A stretch of 64,000 nt of DNA from Blastomonas fulva (GCF_003431825.1 NZ_CP020083.1:124001-188000); one strand, 5' to 3'; shown: positions 1-8,508, counted from the first letter of the stretch. Translations and numbers: made by a program. Notes: generated from the letters alone by a model not told the origin.

Positions 1-1
1 T

Positions 2-130
2 CTGGTCGGCAAGGTGACCAAGGTCGACGACATCTATGTCGAGCTGGATCTGGGCGGTGCCAAGGTGCGCGCGGTCAAGGCAACGCTGAGCGATGTCGTC
101 CAGCCCGGCGGTGCGCCCGCCAACGATTGA
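2..130 (+). CDS. yajC: YajC, Sec translocon accessory subunit (C-terminal end only)
   Basis: The last 42 codons of a gene that enters from the left edge, ending in TGA. The peptide has the beta-rich pattern of the YajC C-terminus (GKVTKVDD, then VELDLGG and VRAVKATLSDVV) and a short Pro/Ala tail. YajC is a single-span inner-membrane partner of SecDF in the holo-translocon. The identification rests mainly on this tail together with secD starting 116 bases downstream, which is the usual alphaproteobacterial order. The N-terminal membrane anchor lies outside the window. Confidence 0.8.
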   Translation: MVGKVTKVDDIYVELDLGGAKVRAVKATLSDVVQPGGAPAND

Positions 131-246
131 CCTATCGCCTTGCCGCAAATGAGCCACATGAATATATGGCGCGCACATCCGGTTCGCGTCCGCCTTGCCC
201 GCCCCTGTGCGACGCATGACGCGGCACTGCCAAGGAAGCCTTGAGA

Positions 247-1851
247 ATGCTTGATTTTCCGCGCTGGAAAACGATCTCGATCAGCCTGATGCTCGCTTTG
301 GGCGTGCTGCTGGCGATCCCCAGCCTGCTGCCTGCCAGCATCTCGCCTTATTATCCATCCTTCCTTCCGCAGGAAAAGATCAATCTGGGGCTCGACCTTC
401 AGGGTGGCAGCCACATCCTGCTGGAGGGCGACCCCAAGGATGTCGCGGCGCAGCGTCTGGAGAACATGGAAGAGACCGTGCGCACCGCCATGCGCGCCGC
501 CAAGCCGCGGATCGGCATTGGCGATATCTCGCGCGAAGGCGGCAAACTTTCGTTCCTGGTGCGCGACGTGTCGCAGGTCGATGCCGCGCGCGAGGCGATC
601 CTGCCGATGACCACGGGTGCGGGCCTGACCGGCCAGCGCGACTGGGACATTGAGGTGCGCGACACCAGCCGCATCGTGCTGACTCCGACCGAAGCGGGCC
701 TGACCGAGGCGCTCGACCAGGCGATGGAAACCGCGACCGAAGTGGTGCGCAAGCGCATCGACGAACTGGGCACGCGCGAGCCGACCATCATCCGCCAGGG
801 CGACAACCGCATCGTCGTCCAGGTACCGGGCCTCGAAGATCCCGAAGCGCTCAAGGAACTGCTCGGCCAGACCGCCGAACTCGAATTCAAGCTGGTCGAC
901 CAGAACGCCAGCCCCGAAGACATCGCCGCAGGCCGCGCCCCGGTGGGCAGCGAGGTCGTCCCCTACCCCAGCAACCCGGCCGGCGGCACGCCGATCGCGG
1001 TGCGCCGTCTGGGCGGTATCCGTGGCGACAAGCTGACCAACGCGCAGGCGAGCTTCGACCAGCAGACCAACGAACCCGTCGTGTCGATCACCTTCGACCG
1101 CGAGGGTGGATCGCGCTTTGCTCGGCTGACGCAGGAAAACGTCAACAAGCCTTTCGCGATCATCCTAGACGGCGAAGTGCTGTCCGCTCCCAACATCAAC
1201 GAACCGATCCTGGGCGGCTCCGCCCAGATCTCCGGCAGCTTCACCACCGAAAGTGCCAACCAGCTGGCGATCGCGCTGCGCTCGGGCGCACTGCCGGTCG
1301 AACTGAAGGTGGTTGAGGAGCGCTCGGTCGGTCCTGATCTCGGCACCGAATCGGTGCAGCTCGGCCTGCTCGCAGGCGGCATCGCGACGATCGCGGTGCT
1401 GGTGCTGATGGCGGCGACCTATGGCCGCTTCGGCCTCTATGCCAACATCGCGCTGATCCTGAACATTTTCCTGATCCTGGGAATCATGGCGCTGATGAAC
1501 GCGACACTCACGCTGCCGGGGATCGCGGGCTTCGTGCTCACCATCGGCGCGGCGGTCGACGCCAACGTGCTCATCAACGAACGCATTCGAGAAGAGCGAA
1601 AGGCGGGCCGGCGTATCGTCCAGGCTATCGAGGTCGGCTATACCGAAGCCTCGCGCGCGATTTTCGATGCCAATATCACCAACGTGATTGCCGCCGTGCT
1701 TTTGTTCCTGTTCGGCTCCGGCCCGGTGCGCGGCTTTGCCGTGGTGCTGATGATCGGCATCCTCACATCGGTGTGGACTGCGGTGTACGTCACCCGCATG
1801 TTCGTCGCCATCTGGCTCAAGCGCGCGCGTCCGCGCGAGCTGGTCATTTAA
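247..1851 (+). CDS. secD: Protein translocase subunit SecD
   Basis: 534 aa. SecD with SecF uses the proton-motive force to complete export of preproteins through SecYEG. Visible: an N-terminal membrane helix (about residues 8-28), the family motif LGLDLQGG near residue 47, a large periplasmic region, and a C-terminal bundle of hydrophobic helices from about residue 375, including GAAVDANVLI near 435. An in-frame TTG lies two codons earlier at 241, but ATG 247 with AGGAAG about 10 bases upstream is the better start. It sits between yajC and secF with a 15-base gap to secF, so co-transcription is likely. Length and order are typical. Confidence 0.97.
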   Translation: MLDFPRWKTISISLMLALGVLLAIPSLLPASISPYYPSFLPQEKINLGLDLQGGSHILLEGDPKDVAAQRLENMEETVRTAMRAAKPRIGIGDISREGGKLSFLVRDVSQVDAAREAILPMTTGAGLTGQRDWDIEVRDTSRIVLTPTEAGLTEALDQAMETATEVVRKRIDELGTREPTIIRQGDNRIVVQVPGLEDPEALKELLGQTAELEFKLVDQNASPEDIAAGRAPVGSEVVPYPSNPAGGTPIAVRRLGGIRGDKLTNAQASFDQQTNEPVVSITFDREGGSRFARLTQENVNKPFAIILDGEVLSAPNINEPILGGSAQISGSFTTESANQLAIALRSGALPVELKVVEERSVGPDLGTESVQLGLLAGGIATIAVLVLMAATYGRFGLYANIALILNIFLILGIMALMNATLTLPGIAGFVLTIGAAVDANVLINERIREERKAGRRIVQAIEVGYTEASRAIFDANITNVIAAVLLFLFGSGPVRGFAVVLMIGILTSVWTAVYVTRMFVAIWLKRARPRELVI

Positions 1852-1866
1852 GGAAGGCTTGACCCC

Positions 1867-2856
1867 ATGAAGCTCCTCAAGCTCGTTCCCGACGATACCA
1901 ACATCCGCTTCCTGCGCTGGCGCAAGCTGGCGATGACGATCAGCCTGCTGTCGATCATCGCATCGCTCGTGCTGGTCGGGGTGCGCGGCCTCAATCTGGG
2001 CGTCGATTTCGTCGGCGGCCAGATGATCCAGGTGACCTTCGACAAGGTGGCCGAAGCCCCCGTGTCCGATCTGCGCGAAGACATCGAGGCGCTCAACCTC
2101 GGCGAATCGACGATCCAGCGCTTCGGCCAGCCCAACCAGGTTTCGGTCCGCATGCGGCTCGCCGGCGACAATGTCGACGAGGTCAATGCCGTCACCAGCC
2201 GCGTGACGCAGATGATCACCAAGGAATATGCCGCGCAGGGCGCGCGCATCGACGGCGTTGATTCCGTATCGGGCAAGGTGTCCGAAGAGCTCCTGACGAC
2301 CGGCGTATATTCGCTGGTGTTCGCGATGCTCGCGATTGCGGTCTACATCTGGTTCCGGTTCGAATGGCAGTTCGGGCTCGCCGCGCTGTTCGCGCTGTTC
2401 CACGACGTGGTGCTGACCTTCGGCTTCTTCGCGCTGACCCAGCTCGAGTTCAACCTCAACATCGTCGCCGCGCTGCTGACCATCATCGGCTATTCGCTCA
2501 ACGATACGATCGTGGTGTTCGACCGCGTGCGCGAGAACCTGCGCAAGTACCGCAAGATGGACATGATCGCGCTGCTCGACCTGTCGACCAACGAGACCCT
2601 GGCGCGCACCGTGATGACATCGCTGACCATGCTGGTCGCTTTGCTGGTGCTGCTGCTGATTGGCCCGGGCGTGATCTTCGGCTTTACTGCCGCGATGACT
2701 CTGGGGCTGTTCGTCGGCGCCTATTCGTCGGTGTACATGGCCAACCCGATCCTGGTGTGGCTGGGCGTGGGCGCGCACAGCTTCATCCCTCAGATGACTG
2801 ATGCCGACAAGGCCGCAGCCAAGCTGAAAGAGGGCGTCGGGGGCGCCCAGCCCTGA
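1867..2856 (+). CDS. secF: Protein translocase subunit SecF
   Basis: 329 aa, the normal size for SecF, the partner of SecD in the inner membrane. The N-terminal helix (about residues 20-42) is followed by LGVDFVGG near residue 45, the SecF counterpart of the SecD motif. The C-terminal membrane bundle holds SLNDTIVVFDRVREN near residue 212, diagnostic of SecF. The ATG start has AAGGAAGG about 10 bases upstream. It follows secD by 15 bases and precedes the Mth938-like gene by 15 bases, forming one operon. Confidence 0.97.
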   Translation: MKLLKLVPDDTNIRFLRWRKLAMTISLLSIIASLVLVGVRGLNLGVDFVGGQMIQVTFDKVAEAPVSDLREDIEALNLGESTIQRFGQPNQVSVRMRLAGDNVDEVNAVTSRVTQMITKEYAAQGARIDGVDSVSGKVSEELLTTGVYSLVFAMLAIAVYIWFRFEWQFGLAALFALFHDVVLTFGFFALTQLEFNLNIVAALLTIIGYSLNDTIVVFDRVRENLRKYRKMDMIALLDLSTNETLARTVMTSLTMLVALLVLLLIGPGVIFGFTAAMTLGLFVGAYSSVYMANPILVWLGVGAHSFIPQMTDADKAAAKLKEGVGGAQP

Positions 2857-2871
2857 TCGGCAGCGCTTACC

Positions 2872-3264
2872 ATGGCTGAATTCAACCAGGACCCGCGCGC
2901 GTCCGGCCCGGTGATCACGGGCTTCACCGCGCACGGCTTCAAGCTCGACGGCGACAATCTGGGCCCGCGCCGGGTCGAATCCAGCCTGGTGCTGACCCCC
3001 GTCTCGGCGATGCCTTGGGATGCGCCAGCGATCGACGCGCTCGGTATCGCGGCGTTGGAGCAGGTGCTGGCGATGGACCCGCCGCCCGAATTCATGCTGC
3101 TGGGGACCGGCCCGGCGCTCGCCCACCCTCCCCGCGCCTTCATCCGCGCGATGGAAGAACGCGGCATCGGCGTGGAGGCGATGGACAGCCGCGCCGCCGC
3201 GCGCGCCTGGGGCATCCTGCGATCCGAAGACCGCTGGATCGCCGCTGCCATCATGGCGATCTGA
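2872..3264 (+). CDS. Mth938-like domain protein (DUF498/NDUFAF3 family)
   Basis: 130 aa. The protein has the compact alpha/beta pattern of the Mth938/DUF498 family (ITGFTAHGFKLDG near the start, PEFMLLGTG in the middle, then a terminal GIGVEAMDSRAAARAWGIL-type segment). The eukaryotic relative NDUFAF3 assists complex I assembly; the bacterial role is not established. It follows secF by 15 bases, an arrangement common in Alphaproteobacteria. Its TGA abuts the stop codon of the convergent DUF3137 gene: the two stops form the palindrome TGATCA with no spacer. Confidence 0.85.
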   Translation: MAEFNQDPRASGPVITGFTAHGFKLDGDNLGPRRVESSLVLTPVSAMPWDAPAIDALGIAALEQVLAMDPPPEFMLLGTGPALAHPPRAFIRAMEERGIGVEAMDSRAAARAWGILRSEDRWIAAAIMAI

Positions 3265-4203
3265 TCAGCCTCTCGGCCGCTCGTTCAGGCTCGTGATCAT
3301 GTCCGCCATGGCGCGGAACTGCTCGATCGTGCGCGCCAGCAGTTCGCGATCGCGGCGCGGATCGAGCGAGCCGCTTTCGAACAGATCGTCGCTTTCCATC
3401 GTCACGATGACATCGCCCCTGTGAAACAGCGCCTTGAGCTTCTTGCCCTCGAACTTGTCCTCCAGCGCGATCAGGCGTTCGCAATAGGCCGGGTGCACCA
3501 GATACCGCGCTTCCACCCCATCGCTGCCATAGACATCGAACGCCTTTTCGAAGCGCGGGTCGACCATCTTTACCCGCTCCAGCCTGATGCCGTCCTTGGT
3601 CTGACTGTCGCCGAACAGGGCGAGCCTCATCCGCTGCCGCTCGATCAGGGTGACGCCGTGAAAGTCGCGCGCGAAATGCATCTTCAGGATGACGCCGCTG
3701 AACACGGTGACATCGCGCGCATTCTTGCCCGACCCGCGCCGTTCGATCAGCGTGGCCTCGTACAGGTTGAAACGCGTACCCCCCAGATCGCCTTGCCACA
3801 GATCCTGGCAGGTCTTGCGGGTATAGGATGGCAGCAAATCGAACCGGCAGGCGAGCTCGAATTCCTCTCCAATCGAAGCTGCGGCGGAATAGGAAATGCC
3901 CAGCGTGCGGGCCAGCGTGGTGTTCATCTGTGTCTTGAGGCTGGTGACCACCGCCTGGCGGATCATCGCCCCCTTGCCGGCGCAGATCGCCATGATCCCC
4001 ATGCCGATGAGCGCGAACAGCTGACCCAGAAAGCCTTCGATCGCCAGTCCCAGCAGGAACGGCAGGCCGATGACGGCCCCTGCGATCCACCATTTCGCTG
4101 CCCGGCTCTTGGCATCCTTGCGTGCCTGATCCTGCCCGGTGAGCCACGTTCCCAGGTCACCTGCCATCAACGTATCGACATCGGGCACTGTGATCATCGG
4201 CAT
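3265..4203 (-). CDS. DUF3137 domain membrane protein
   Basis: 312 aa, ATG start at 4203. Two close hydrophobic segments (about residues 38-75, AGAVIGLPFLLGLAIEG and FALIGMGIMAICAG) are followed by a soluble C-terminal region with FDLLPSYTRKTCQDLWQGDLGG, typical of DUF3137 proteins. The function is unknown. It is divergent from lemA (53 bases between start codons), and DUF3137 and LemA genes often neighbour each other, so a shared envelope-associated role is plausible but inferred. Confidence 0.75.
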   Translation of the reverse strand: MPMITVPDVDTLMAGDLGTWLTGQDQARKDAKSRAAKWWIAGAVIGLPFLLGLAIEGFLGQLFALIGMGIMAICAGKGAMIRQAVVTSLKTQMNTTLARTLGISYSAAASIGEEFELACRFDLLPSYTRKTCQDLWQGDLGGTRFNLYEATLIERRGSGKNARDVTVFSGVILKMHFARDFHGVTLIERQRMRLALFGDSQTKDGIRLERVKMVDPRFEKAFDVYGSDGVEARYLVHPAYCERLIALEDKFEGKKLKALFHRGDVIVTMESDDLFESGSLDPRRDRELLARTIEQFRAMADMITSLNERPRG

Positions 4204-4256
4204 TCCCCCCGGCGCGCGCGCATGATAGCTCTAGGGCTCGCAATGGGGGATTGTCT

Positions 4257-4814
4257 ATGGAATGGATCATAGCTGGTGTCGTCGTCGTGCTGTTGCTGGC
4301 GGTTGTGCTGATCTACAACCGGCTGGTCGCGCTGCGCGCCAATTGCCGCCAGGGCTGGGCTGATATCGATGCGGGGCTGCGCCAGCGGCACGACCTGATC
4401 CCCAATCTGGTGAATACCGTGCAGGGCTATGCCGCGCATGAAAAGAGCGCGCTCGAGGCGGTAATCGCTGCGCGCGGCAATGCGCTGGCAGCGCGCGGCC
4501 CGGGCGAGGCACAAGGCGCCGAGATGGCGCTGGGCGGCGCGCTCAAGAACCTGTTCGCGCTGGCCGAAGCGTATCCCGACCTCAAGGCCAACACCAATTT
4601 CCAGACGCTTCAGCACGAGCTCGCCGATGTCGAGGACAAGCTCGCCGCCGCGCGCCGCGCCTATAATGCCGCCAGTGCGGATTATAACGCGGGGATCGAA
4701 TCCTTCCCCGCGGTGCTGTTCGCCGGCGTTCTGGGCTTCAAGCCGCAGAACTTCTGGGAGCTGGGTAATGACGAGCGGGCGACACTGGGCAACGCGCCGA
4801 AGGTTTCATTCTGA
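4257..4814 (+). CDS. lemA: LemA family protein
   Basis: 185 aa. One N-terminal membrane helix (MEWIIAGVVVVLLLAVVLIYN), then the LemA signature: NRLVALRAN, WADIDAGLRQRHDLIPNLV, and a helical region with the LADVEDKLAAARRAYN stretch. The C-terminus has the FAGVLGFKPQNFWEL pattern. ATG 4257 was preferred over TTG 4251 because GGGGGA lies about 6 bases before it. LemA proteins are small membrane-anchored helical proteins of uncertain function. Divergent from the DUF3137 gene. Confidence 0.93.
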   Translation: MEWIIAGVVVVLLLAVVLIYNRLVALRANCRQGWADIDAGLRQRHDLIPNLVNTVQGYAAHEKSALEAVIAARGNALAARGPGEAQGAEMALGGALKNLFALAEAYPDLKANTNFQTLQHELADVEDKLAAARRAYNAASADYNAGIESFPAVLFAGVLGFKPQNFWELGNDERATLGNAPKVSF

Positions 4815-4975
4815 GCCTTGGTGGCACTTTGCCCTGTCAATATAGTAATTCAGCTATCCCTGCTCGGCTGGGACATCACAAATCTGCAAGGTTAATGTAG
4901 TTTAATTTTTCTGCGTGGCCCTATCGTATATCCTCTGCTGCAACTGGACGTATCCAGACAGCGGGGGCAGATGCG

Positions 4976-5899
4976 ATGACACGGGGCAAGACAGCTTTAT
5001 TCGCGTGCGCCTTGGGCGCGATGCTGGTGACGGGGTGCACCAGCCTGCGTTCGGCGCAACAGCCGGTTGTCTCCACGCAGGACATTCTCGCCAGTCTCAA
5101 ACCTTATAGCTGGCCAGATGCGATCGCAGCCTATCACAGCGCCGACACTCGCGATCGCGGTGGACTCACCCAGCGTCAATATCGCGATCTGGTCATCACG
5201 CTCTACATGAATGCCATCGATGCCCAATATGCCGACTTCCAGACCAGCGCAGATTCCGAAAGTCGCACCAGTGCGATAGGCTTCGACCTGGCGCTTCTGG
5301 GACTGACCGGAGTTGCGTCTGTGGCAGAGGCGGACGAGGTTGGACCGCTTGCCGCTGCCATTGCTGCGTTCACTGGCGCCCGCAGCAGCTTCGACAAGAA
5401 CCTGTTCTTCAACCAGTCGCTGCCTGCGATGTTCGCGGCGATGGAAGAGGAGCGCGCAAAGCGGCGGCTGGTGCTCGTTCAGGCGATGCAGCGCGACGTG
5501 GAAAGCTATCCGTTGCCTCTGGCGATCGGAGACATCGCAGCCTTGCAGCGCGCTGGTTCGTTCGCGCTGGCGATTTCCAAGATTACCAGGCAGGCCGTGA
5601 CCGCCAAGAACGACGCCGAACTGCGCCTCGACAAGGCGACCTCCGGATGCGACGTCGTCGAGGACGTGCAGGCATCGACCCGGGAGTTGCGCGCCATCCT
5701 CGTCGCGACGCGAAATAGCGATCCAGCGATCGCGACCGACAATCGCGACCTGCTCGCCGCCCAATTCAACCTGCCTGACGGCCTGTCCGAAATCGAATTG
5801 CGCGATCAGATCGGAGCAAAACTCAACAGCGACTACTGCAAGACGGCAGATCGGACCGCGAAGGTCGCCAACGTGAAATCGCAGCTGGGCATACCTTGA
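4976..5899 (+). CDS. Putative lipoprotein of unknown function
   Basis: 307 aa. The N-terminus is a lipoprotein signal peptide with lipobox LVTGC, so Cys21 would be lipidated; Thr at +2 argues for outer-membrane sorting. The rest is soluble, mostly helical by composition, with a central Gly/Ala-rich hydrophobic stretch (about residues 100-130). No family was recognised. GGGGGCAG precedes the start. A small gene follows 17 bases downstream and is probably in the same transcript. The 161 bases before it contain no gene. Confidence 0.7.
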   Translation: MTRGKTALFACALGAMLVTGCTSLRSAQQPVVSTQDILASLKPYSWPDAIAAYHSADTRDRGGLTQRQYRDLVITLYMNAIDAQYADFQTSADSESRTSAIGFDLALLGLTGVASVAEADEVGPLAAAIAAFTGARSSFDKNLFFNQSLPAMFAAMEEERAKRRLVLVQAMQRDVESYPLPLAIGDIAALQRAGSFALAISKITRQAVTAKNDAELRLDKATSGCDVVEDVQASTRELRAILVATRNSDPAIATDNRDLLAAQFNLPDGLSEIELRDQIGAKLNSDYCKTADRTAKVANVKSQLGIP

Positions 5900-5916
5900 C
5901 CACAGGAGATGGAACC

Positions 5917-6201
5917 ATGGCAACAGATCTCAAATATCATTCGCGCCACTCGCTCGGCCAGCTCGAGCTTGCCATGCGCAACGACGAGCAATGGTGGGGT
6001 GCGCTGACCGCATTCGAGGTGATCGACAATTACACGCTGGCGACACTGGGGGACGAGCCACCGGCCATCGACTCGCTCGTTCTGCTGCCGATGATCGGTG
6101 ATACCGTTCCGCCGGCTCCGGGAGGAGCCGAGTTGATCACCACGGGCGAGGCAGTCATCAGCGGCGAACCGATGAAACTTGCCGCGTTCCGGCGGGGCTG
6201 A
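5917..6201 (+). CDS. Small hypothetical protein
   Basis: 94 aa, soluble, no signal peptide, no recognised family. The start ATG at 5917 has AGGAGATGG just upstream; an upstream in-frame TTG (5896) would overlap the preceding gene and is less likely. The sequence contains NDEQWWGALTAFEVIDNY and a Pro-rich turn (VPPAPGG). It follows the lipoprotein gene by 17 bases, implying co-expression. Confidence 0.6.
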   Translation: MATDLKYHSRHSLGQLELAMRNDEQWWGALTAFEVIDNYTLATLGDEPPAIDSLVLLPMIGDTVPPAPGGAELITTGEAVISGEPMKLAAFRRG

Positions 6202-6246
6202 CGCTTCGATCTGCTTGCCGCGTCGGCACAAGGCTCCCCCTGCCCT

Positions 6247-7017
6247 TTACACCAGCGCCTTCCAGATGCTGAACGCGCTGGTCAGCGTCAATACGGCGCC
6301 GACCATGAACAGCAGGATGCGCGGGCGCACGTTCTTGGCGAGGATCGCGCCGAACGGGGCGGCAAGCACGCCGCCGATCAGCAGGCCGATGGTTGCCTTG
6401 GTGAACGCCTCGAAGCCCAGGGTCAGGATGAAGGTCAGCGAGATCGAGACGGTGAGGAAGAACTCGGACGCGCTCACCGTGCCGATAGTCTTGCGCGGTT
6501 CGCTGCCCTGGATCAGCAGGTTGGACGTGACCACCGGCCCCCAGCCGCCGCCGCCTGCCGCATCAAGGAATCCGCCCGCCAGCCCCAGCGGCGCGACGAC
6601 CCTGGGGTCGTCGAACTTGTGCGGAGGAAAGCGCCAGGCGCGATAGAGCAGCATCGCGCCGATGATCGCGAGATACGCCATCACCAGCGGCCGGGCGAGG
6701 CCCGCATCGATATTCGACAGCACATAAGCCCCCAGCACCCCGCCGACGACACCGGGCACCACTAGCCTGGCAAACAGCGACCAATCGATGTTGCGGTGCC
6801 AGGCGTGGCTGAGCCCCGACGCGCCGGTGGTGAACACCTCGGCCAGATGCACGCCTGCCGAGGCTTGCGCAGGCGGCACTCCCAGCACCGAGACCAGCAG
6901 CGTGCTGGAGATGACGCCGAACGCCATTCCCAATGCGCCATCCACCATCTGAGCTGCAAAGCCCGCCAGGATGAAAGGCCAGATATCGGCGAGATTCAGT
7001 ATTCCAAGGTCCGGCAC
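6247..7017 (-). CDS. TauE/SafE family sulfite/organosulfur exporter-like permease
   Basis: 256 aa, strongly hydrophobic with about 8 membrane segments. The N-terminal ILAGFAAQMVDGALGMAFG and the second-half repeat with GGFLDAAGGGGWGPV are the two GxxDGxxG-type signatures of TauE/SafE transporters. Members move sulfite, sulfoacetate or other anions. The start is GTG with AGGGA about 8 bases upstream. It lies 34 bases downstream of the YezD-like gene, on the strand opposite the sulfide-oxidation operon. Export of sulfite from persulfide oxidation is a reasonable inference. Confidence 0.9.
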   Translation of the reverse strand: MPDLGILNLADIWPFILAGFAAQMVDGALGMAFGVISSTLLVSVLGVPPAQASAGVHLAEVFTTGASGLSHAWHRNIDWSLFARLVVPGVVGGVLGAYVLSNIDAGLARPLVMAYLAIIGAMLLYRAWRFPPHKFDDPRVVAPLGLAGGFLDAAGGGGWGPVVTSNLLIQGSEPRKTIGTVSASEFFLTVSISLTFILTLGFEAFTKATIGLLIGGVLAAPFGAILAKNVRPRILLFMVGAVLTLTSAFSIWKALV

Positions 7018-7051
7018 ATGCGGTCCCTTTCATGGCATGAGGGCCGCAGGT

Positions 7052-7219
7052 TCAGGAGAAACGCTGGCGTTCGGTGACATCCATCTGGACGAGCCTGCCG
7101 TCATGGACGGTCAGGGTGACCGCGCCGAACCGCAGCCTGGAAATGGTGTCGGCAATGGCCGAAAGCGGGATCGGGGATCGAAACGGCGCGGCGGCGCCTG
7201 CGGGACTGGAAGGAGGCAT
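7052..7219 (-). CDS. YezD-like small protein (DUF2292)
   Basis: 55 aa. After a variable N-terminus the last 30 residues match the YezD/DUF2292 core: IADTISRLRFGAVTLTVHDG, then RLVQMDVTERQRF. ATG 7219 is preferred because AGGAG lies about 10 bases upstream; an extended start at 7267 is less likely. The biochemical role is unknown, but these proteins are often found with sulfur-assimilation genes. It is directly upstream of the TauE/SafE gene and probably co-transcribed. Confidence 0.8.
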   Translation of the reverse strand: MPPSSPAGAAAPFRSPIPLSAIADTISRLRFGAVTLTVHDGRLVQMDVTERQRFS

Positions 7220-7310
7220 GAGGCAAAACTCCTGTAACGTCTGGTGCGGACCGGCTGCATGCAGCATGGCCCGCAGCCACAGGGTTATTCTCTACCAATT
7301 CAGTTGCCAA

Positions 7311-7325
7311 GATAGAAAAACTATC
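7311..7325. repeat. Short AT-rich inverted repeat between arsR and yezD-like genes
   Basis: GATAG / CTATC arms flank AAAAA in the 142-base gap between the end of the ArsR gene (7362) and the start of the YezD-like gene (7219). It is too weak for an intrinsic terminator. It could be part of an operator or promoter for the yezD-tauE pair, but nothing proves this. Confidence 0.3.
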
Positions 7326-7361
7326 GGCCTTCTCTATGACCCTGCCTCTGCCCGGAGGTGG

Positions 7362-7778
7362 TCAGCCGATCCGCGCAAAGCCTGCCGCGCCGTGCGGGAC
7401 GCGCGCTCCGGCGTCTGCGGCAGCAGACTCCGATAGGACCGGTGCATTCAACGCCCGGTGCAGCGCCGCCGACGGATCGTCATGCCCGCCCATCATCGCC
7501 TCCATTGTCCGCACGCACAGCCCGACCGTTTCGTCCGCGAGCGAATAATGGACCTGCTTGGCCTCGCGGCGGGTGCGGACCAGTTCGGTGCGGCGCAATT
7601 CGGCAAGCTGCTGGCTGAGCGCGGGCTGGCCGATGCCGGTAGCCGCATCTATCTGGCCCACGGTCTTCTCGCCTTCGAGCAGGCACGACAGGATCATCAG
7701 CCGCTGCGGCTGGGCATAGGCGCGCAACTTCTCGGTCATCGCCTCGGCCCGCGCGCGGCTCCGGTAGATCGCGGTCAT
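7362..7778 (-). CDS. ArsR/BigR-type HTH repressor, probable sulfide/persulfide sensor
   Basis: 138 aa. A winged-helix core carries QRLMILSCLLEGEKTVGQI, then recognition helix GIGQPALSQQLAELRR and wing VRTRREAKQVHYSL. This resembles BigR/SqrR, ArsR-family repressors that sense persulfides through a cysteine pair. Cys32 sits where the first sensing Cys of BigR lies. The second Cys here is Cys88, 8 residues after the YSL motif, whereas as I recall BigR has it about 16 residues after. Its ATG overlaps the peroxiredoxin stop by 4 bases (ATGA). The likely target is the inverted repeat in the promoter at about 8470. Confidence 0.85.
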   Translation of the reverse strand: MTAIYRSRARAEAMTEKLRAYAQPQRLMILSCLLEGEKTVGQIDAATGIGQPALSQQLAELRRTELVRTRREAKQVHYSLADETVGLCVRTMEAMMGGHDDPSAALHRALNAPVLSESAAADAGARVPHGAAGFARIG

Positions 7779-8404
7779 GATGCCGGCACCGTGCGGCAGA
7801 ACCAGTCGGCGGCGCTGCCATCGGGCATCGCTTCAGGGTCGGGCGCATGCAGCAGGTCATCGCCCGGACGCCAGCCTTCGGGAGTCATCACGATGCCATC
7901 GTCGGCGCGCTGCAGGGCGGCCACCAGCCGGAGCATCTCTGCCACCGATCGGCCGACATTGTGCGGGTACACCGTGATCGCGCGGACCACCCCTTCGGGA
8001 TCGATCACATAGCTGCACCGCATCGCCGCGCTGCTCTGGGCGGTATCATCGATCATGCCATAAGCCCGGCCGATCGCCATCGAAGGATCTTCGACCACGG
8101 GAAAGCTGATCGCGACACCGAAGCTTTGCTGGATCGCGCGAAGCCAGGCGTGGTGCGCATAGAGGCTGTCGACCGACAGCCCCAGCAGCGCGCAGTTCAT
8201 GGCCCTGAACTGGTCCGCCGCGCGCTCGATGCCGATGAATTCCGTGGTGCAGACCGGCGTGAAATCCGCCGGGTGCGAAAAGAACAGCAGCCACTGGCCG
8301 CGAAAATCGCGCAGCGCCCTTTCACCCTGGGTCGTTCGGGCAGTGAAATCCGGCGCGAGATCGCCGATGCGGACCGCGCGAGCGGGAATCTGGGACAGGG
8401 TCAT
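7775..8404 (-). CDS. Peroxiredoxin, Prx6-like AhpC/TSA family
   Basis: 209 aa. The active-site motif PADFTPVC places the peroxidatic Cys at residue 52, followed by TTEF. The length and the C-terminal extension (PEGWRPGDDLL) match the Prx6/1-Cys group. Other Cys are scattered and none is an obvious resolving Cys. It would reduce peroxides, possibly also persulfides. First gene of the minus-strand operon, overlapping arsR by 4 bases and divergent from the persulfide-dioxygenase gene across a 104-base promoter region. Confidence 0.93.
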   Translation of the reverse strand: MTLSQIPARAVRIGDLAPDFTARTTQGERALRDFRGQWLLFFSHPADFTPVCTTEFIGIERAADQFRAMNCALLGLSVDSLYAHHAWLRAIQQSFGVAISFPVVEDPSMAIGRAYGMIDDTAQSSAAMRCSYVIDPEGVVRAITVYPHNVGRSVAEMLRLVAALQRADDGIVMTPEGWRPGDDLLHAPDPEAMPDGSAADWFCRTVPAS

Positions 8405-8445
8405 GCGTTCGCCATCTCACATTTGCAGGGGCCGGATCAATTGGC

Positions 8446-8489
8446 TTGACGATACGACATTACTTACTTACATATTTCATGTAAATATG
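8446..8489 (+). promoter_or_regulatory. Divergent promoter with inverted-repeat operator (probable ArsR/BigR site)
   Basis: TTGACG (8446-8451) is a good -35; about 17 bases later TACATA (8469-8474) is a weak -10. The -10 overlaps a perfect inverted repeat CATATTT-CATGT-AAATATG (8471-8489). An AT-rich dyad over the -10 is a typical ArsR-family operator. It lies between the divergent peroxiredoxin-arsR and sulfide-oxidation operons, so the repressor could control both. Assignment to this repressor is inferred. Confidence 0.6.
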
Positions 8490-8508
8490 AATTTGAAGAG
8501 GATTCCCC

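Noticed and set aside
1165..3126. 653-aa frame antisense to secD-secF
   Set aside because: Composition is Arg/His/Gln-rich shadow of GC-rich codons on the opposite strand of well-conserved genes; no motif or ribosome site.
3255..3275. Palindrome TGATCA at the junction of two genes as possible regulatory site
   Set aside because: It is simply the two abutting stop codons of convergent genes.
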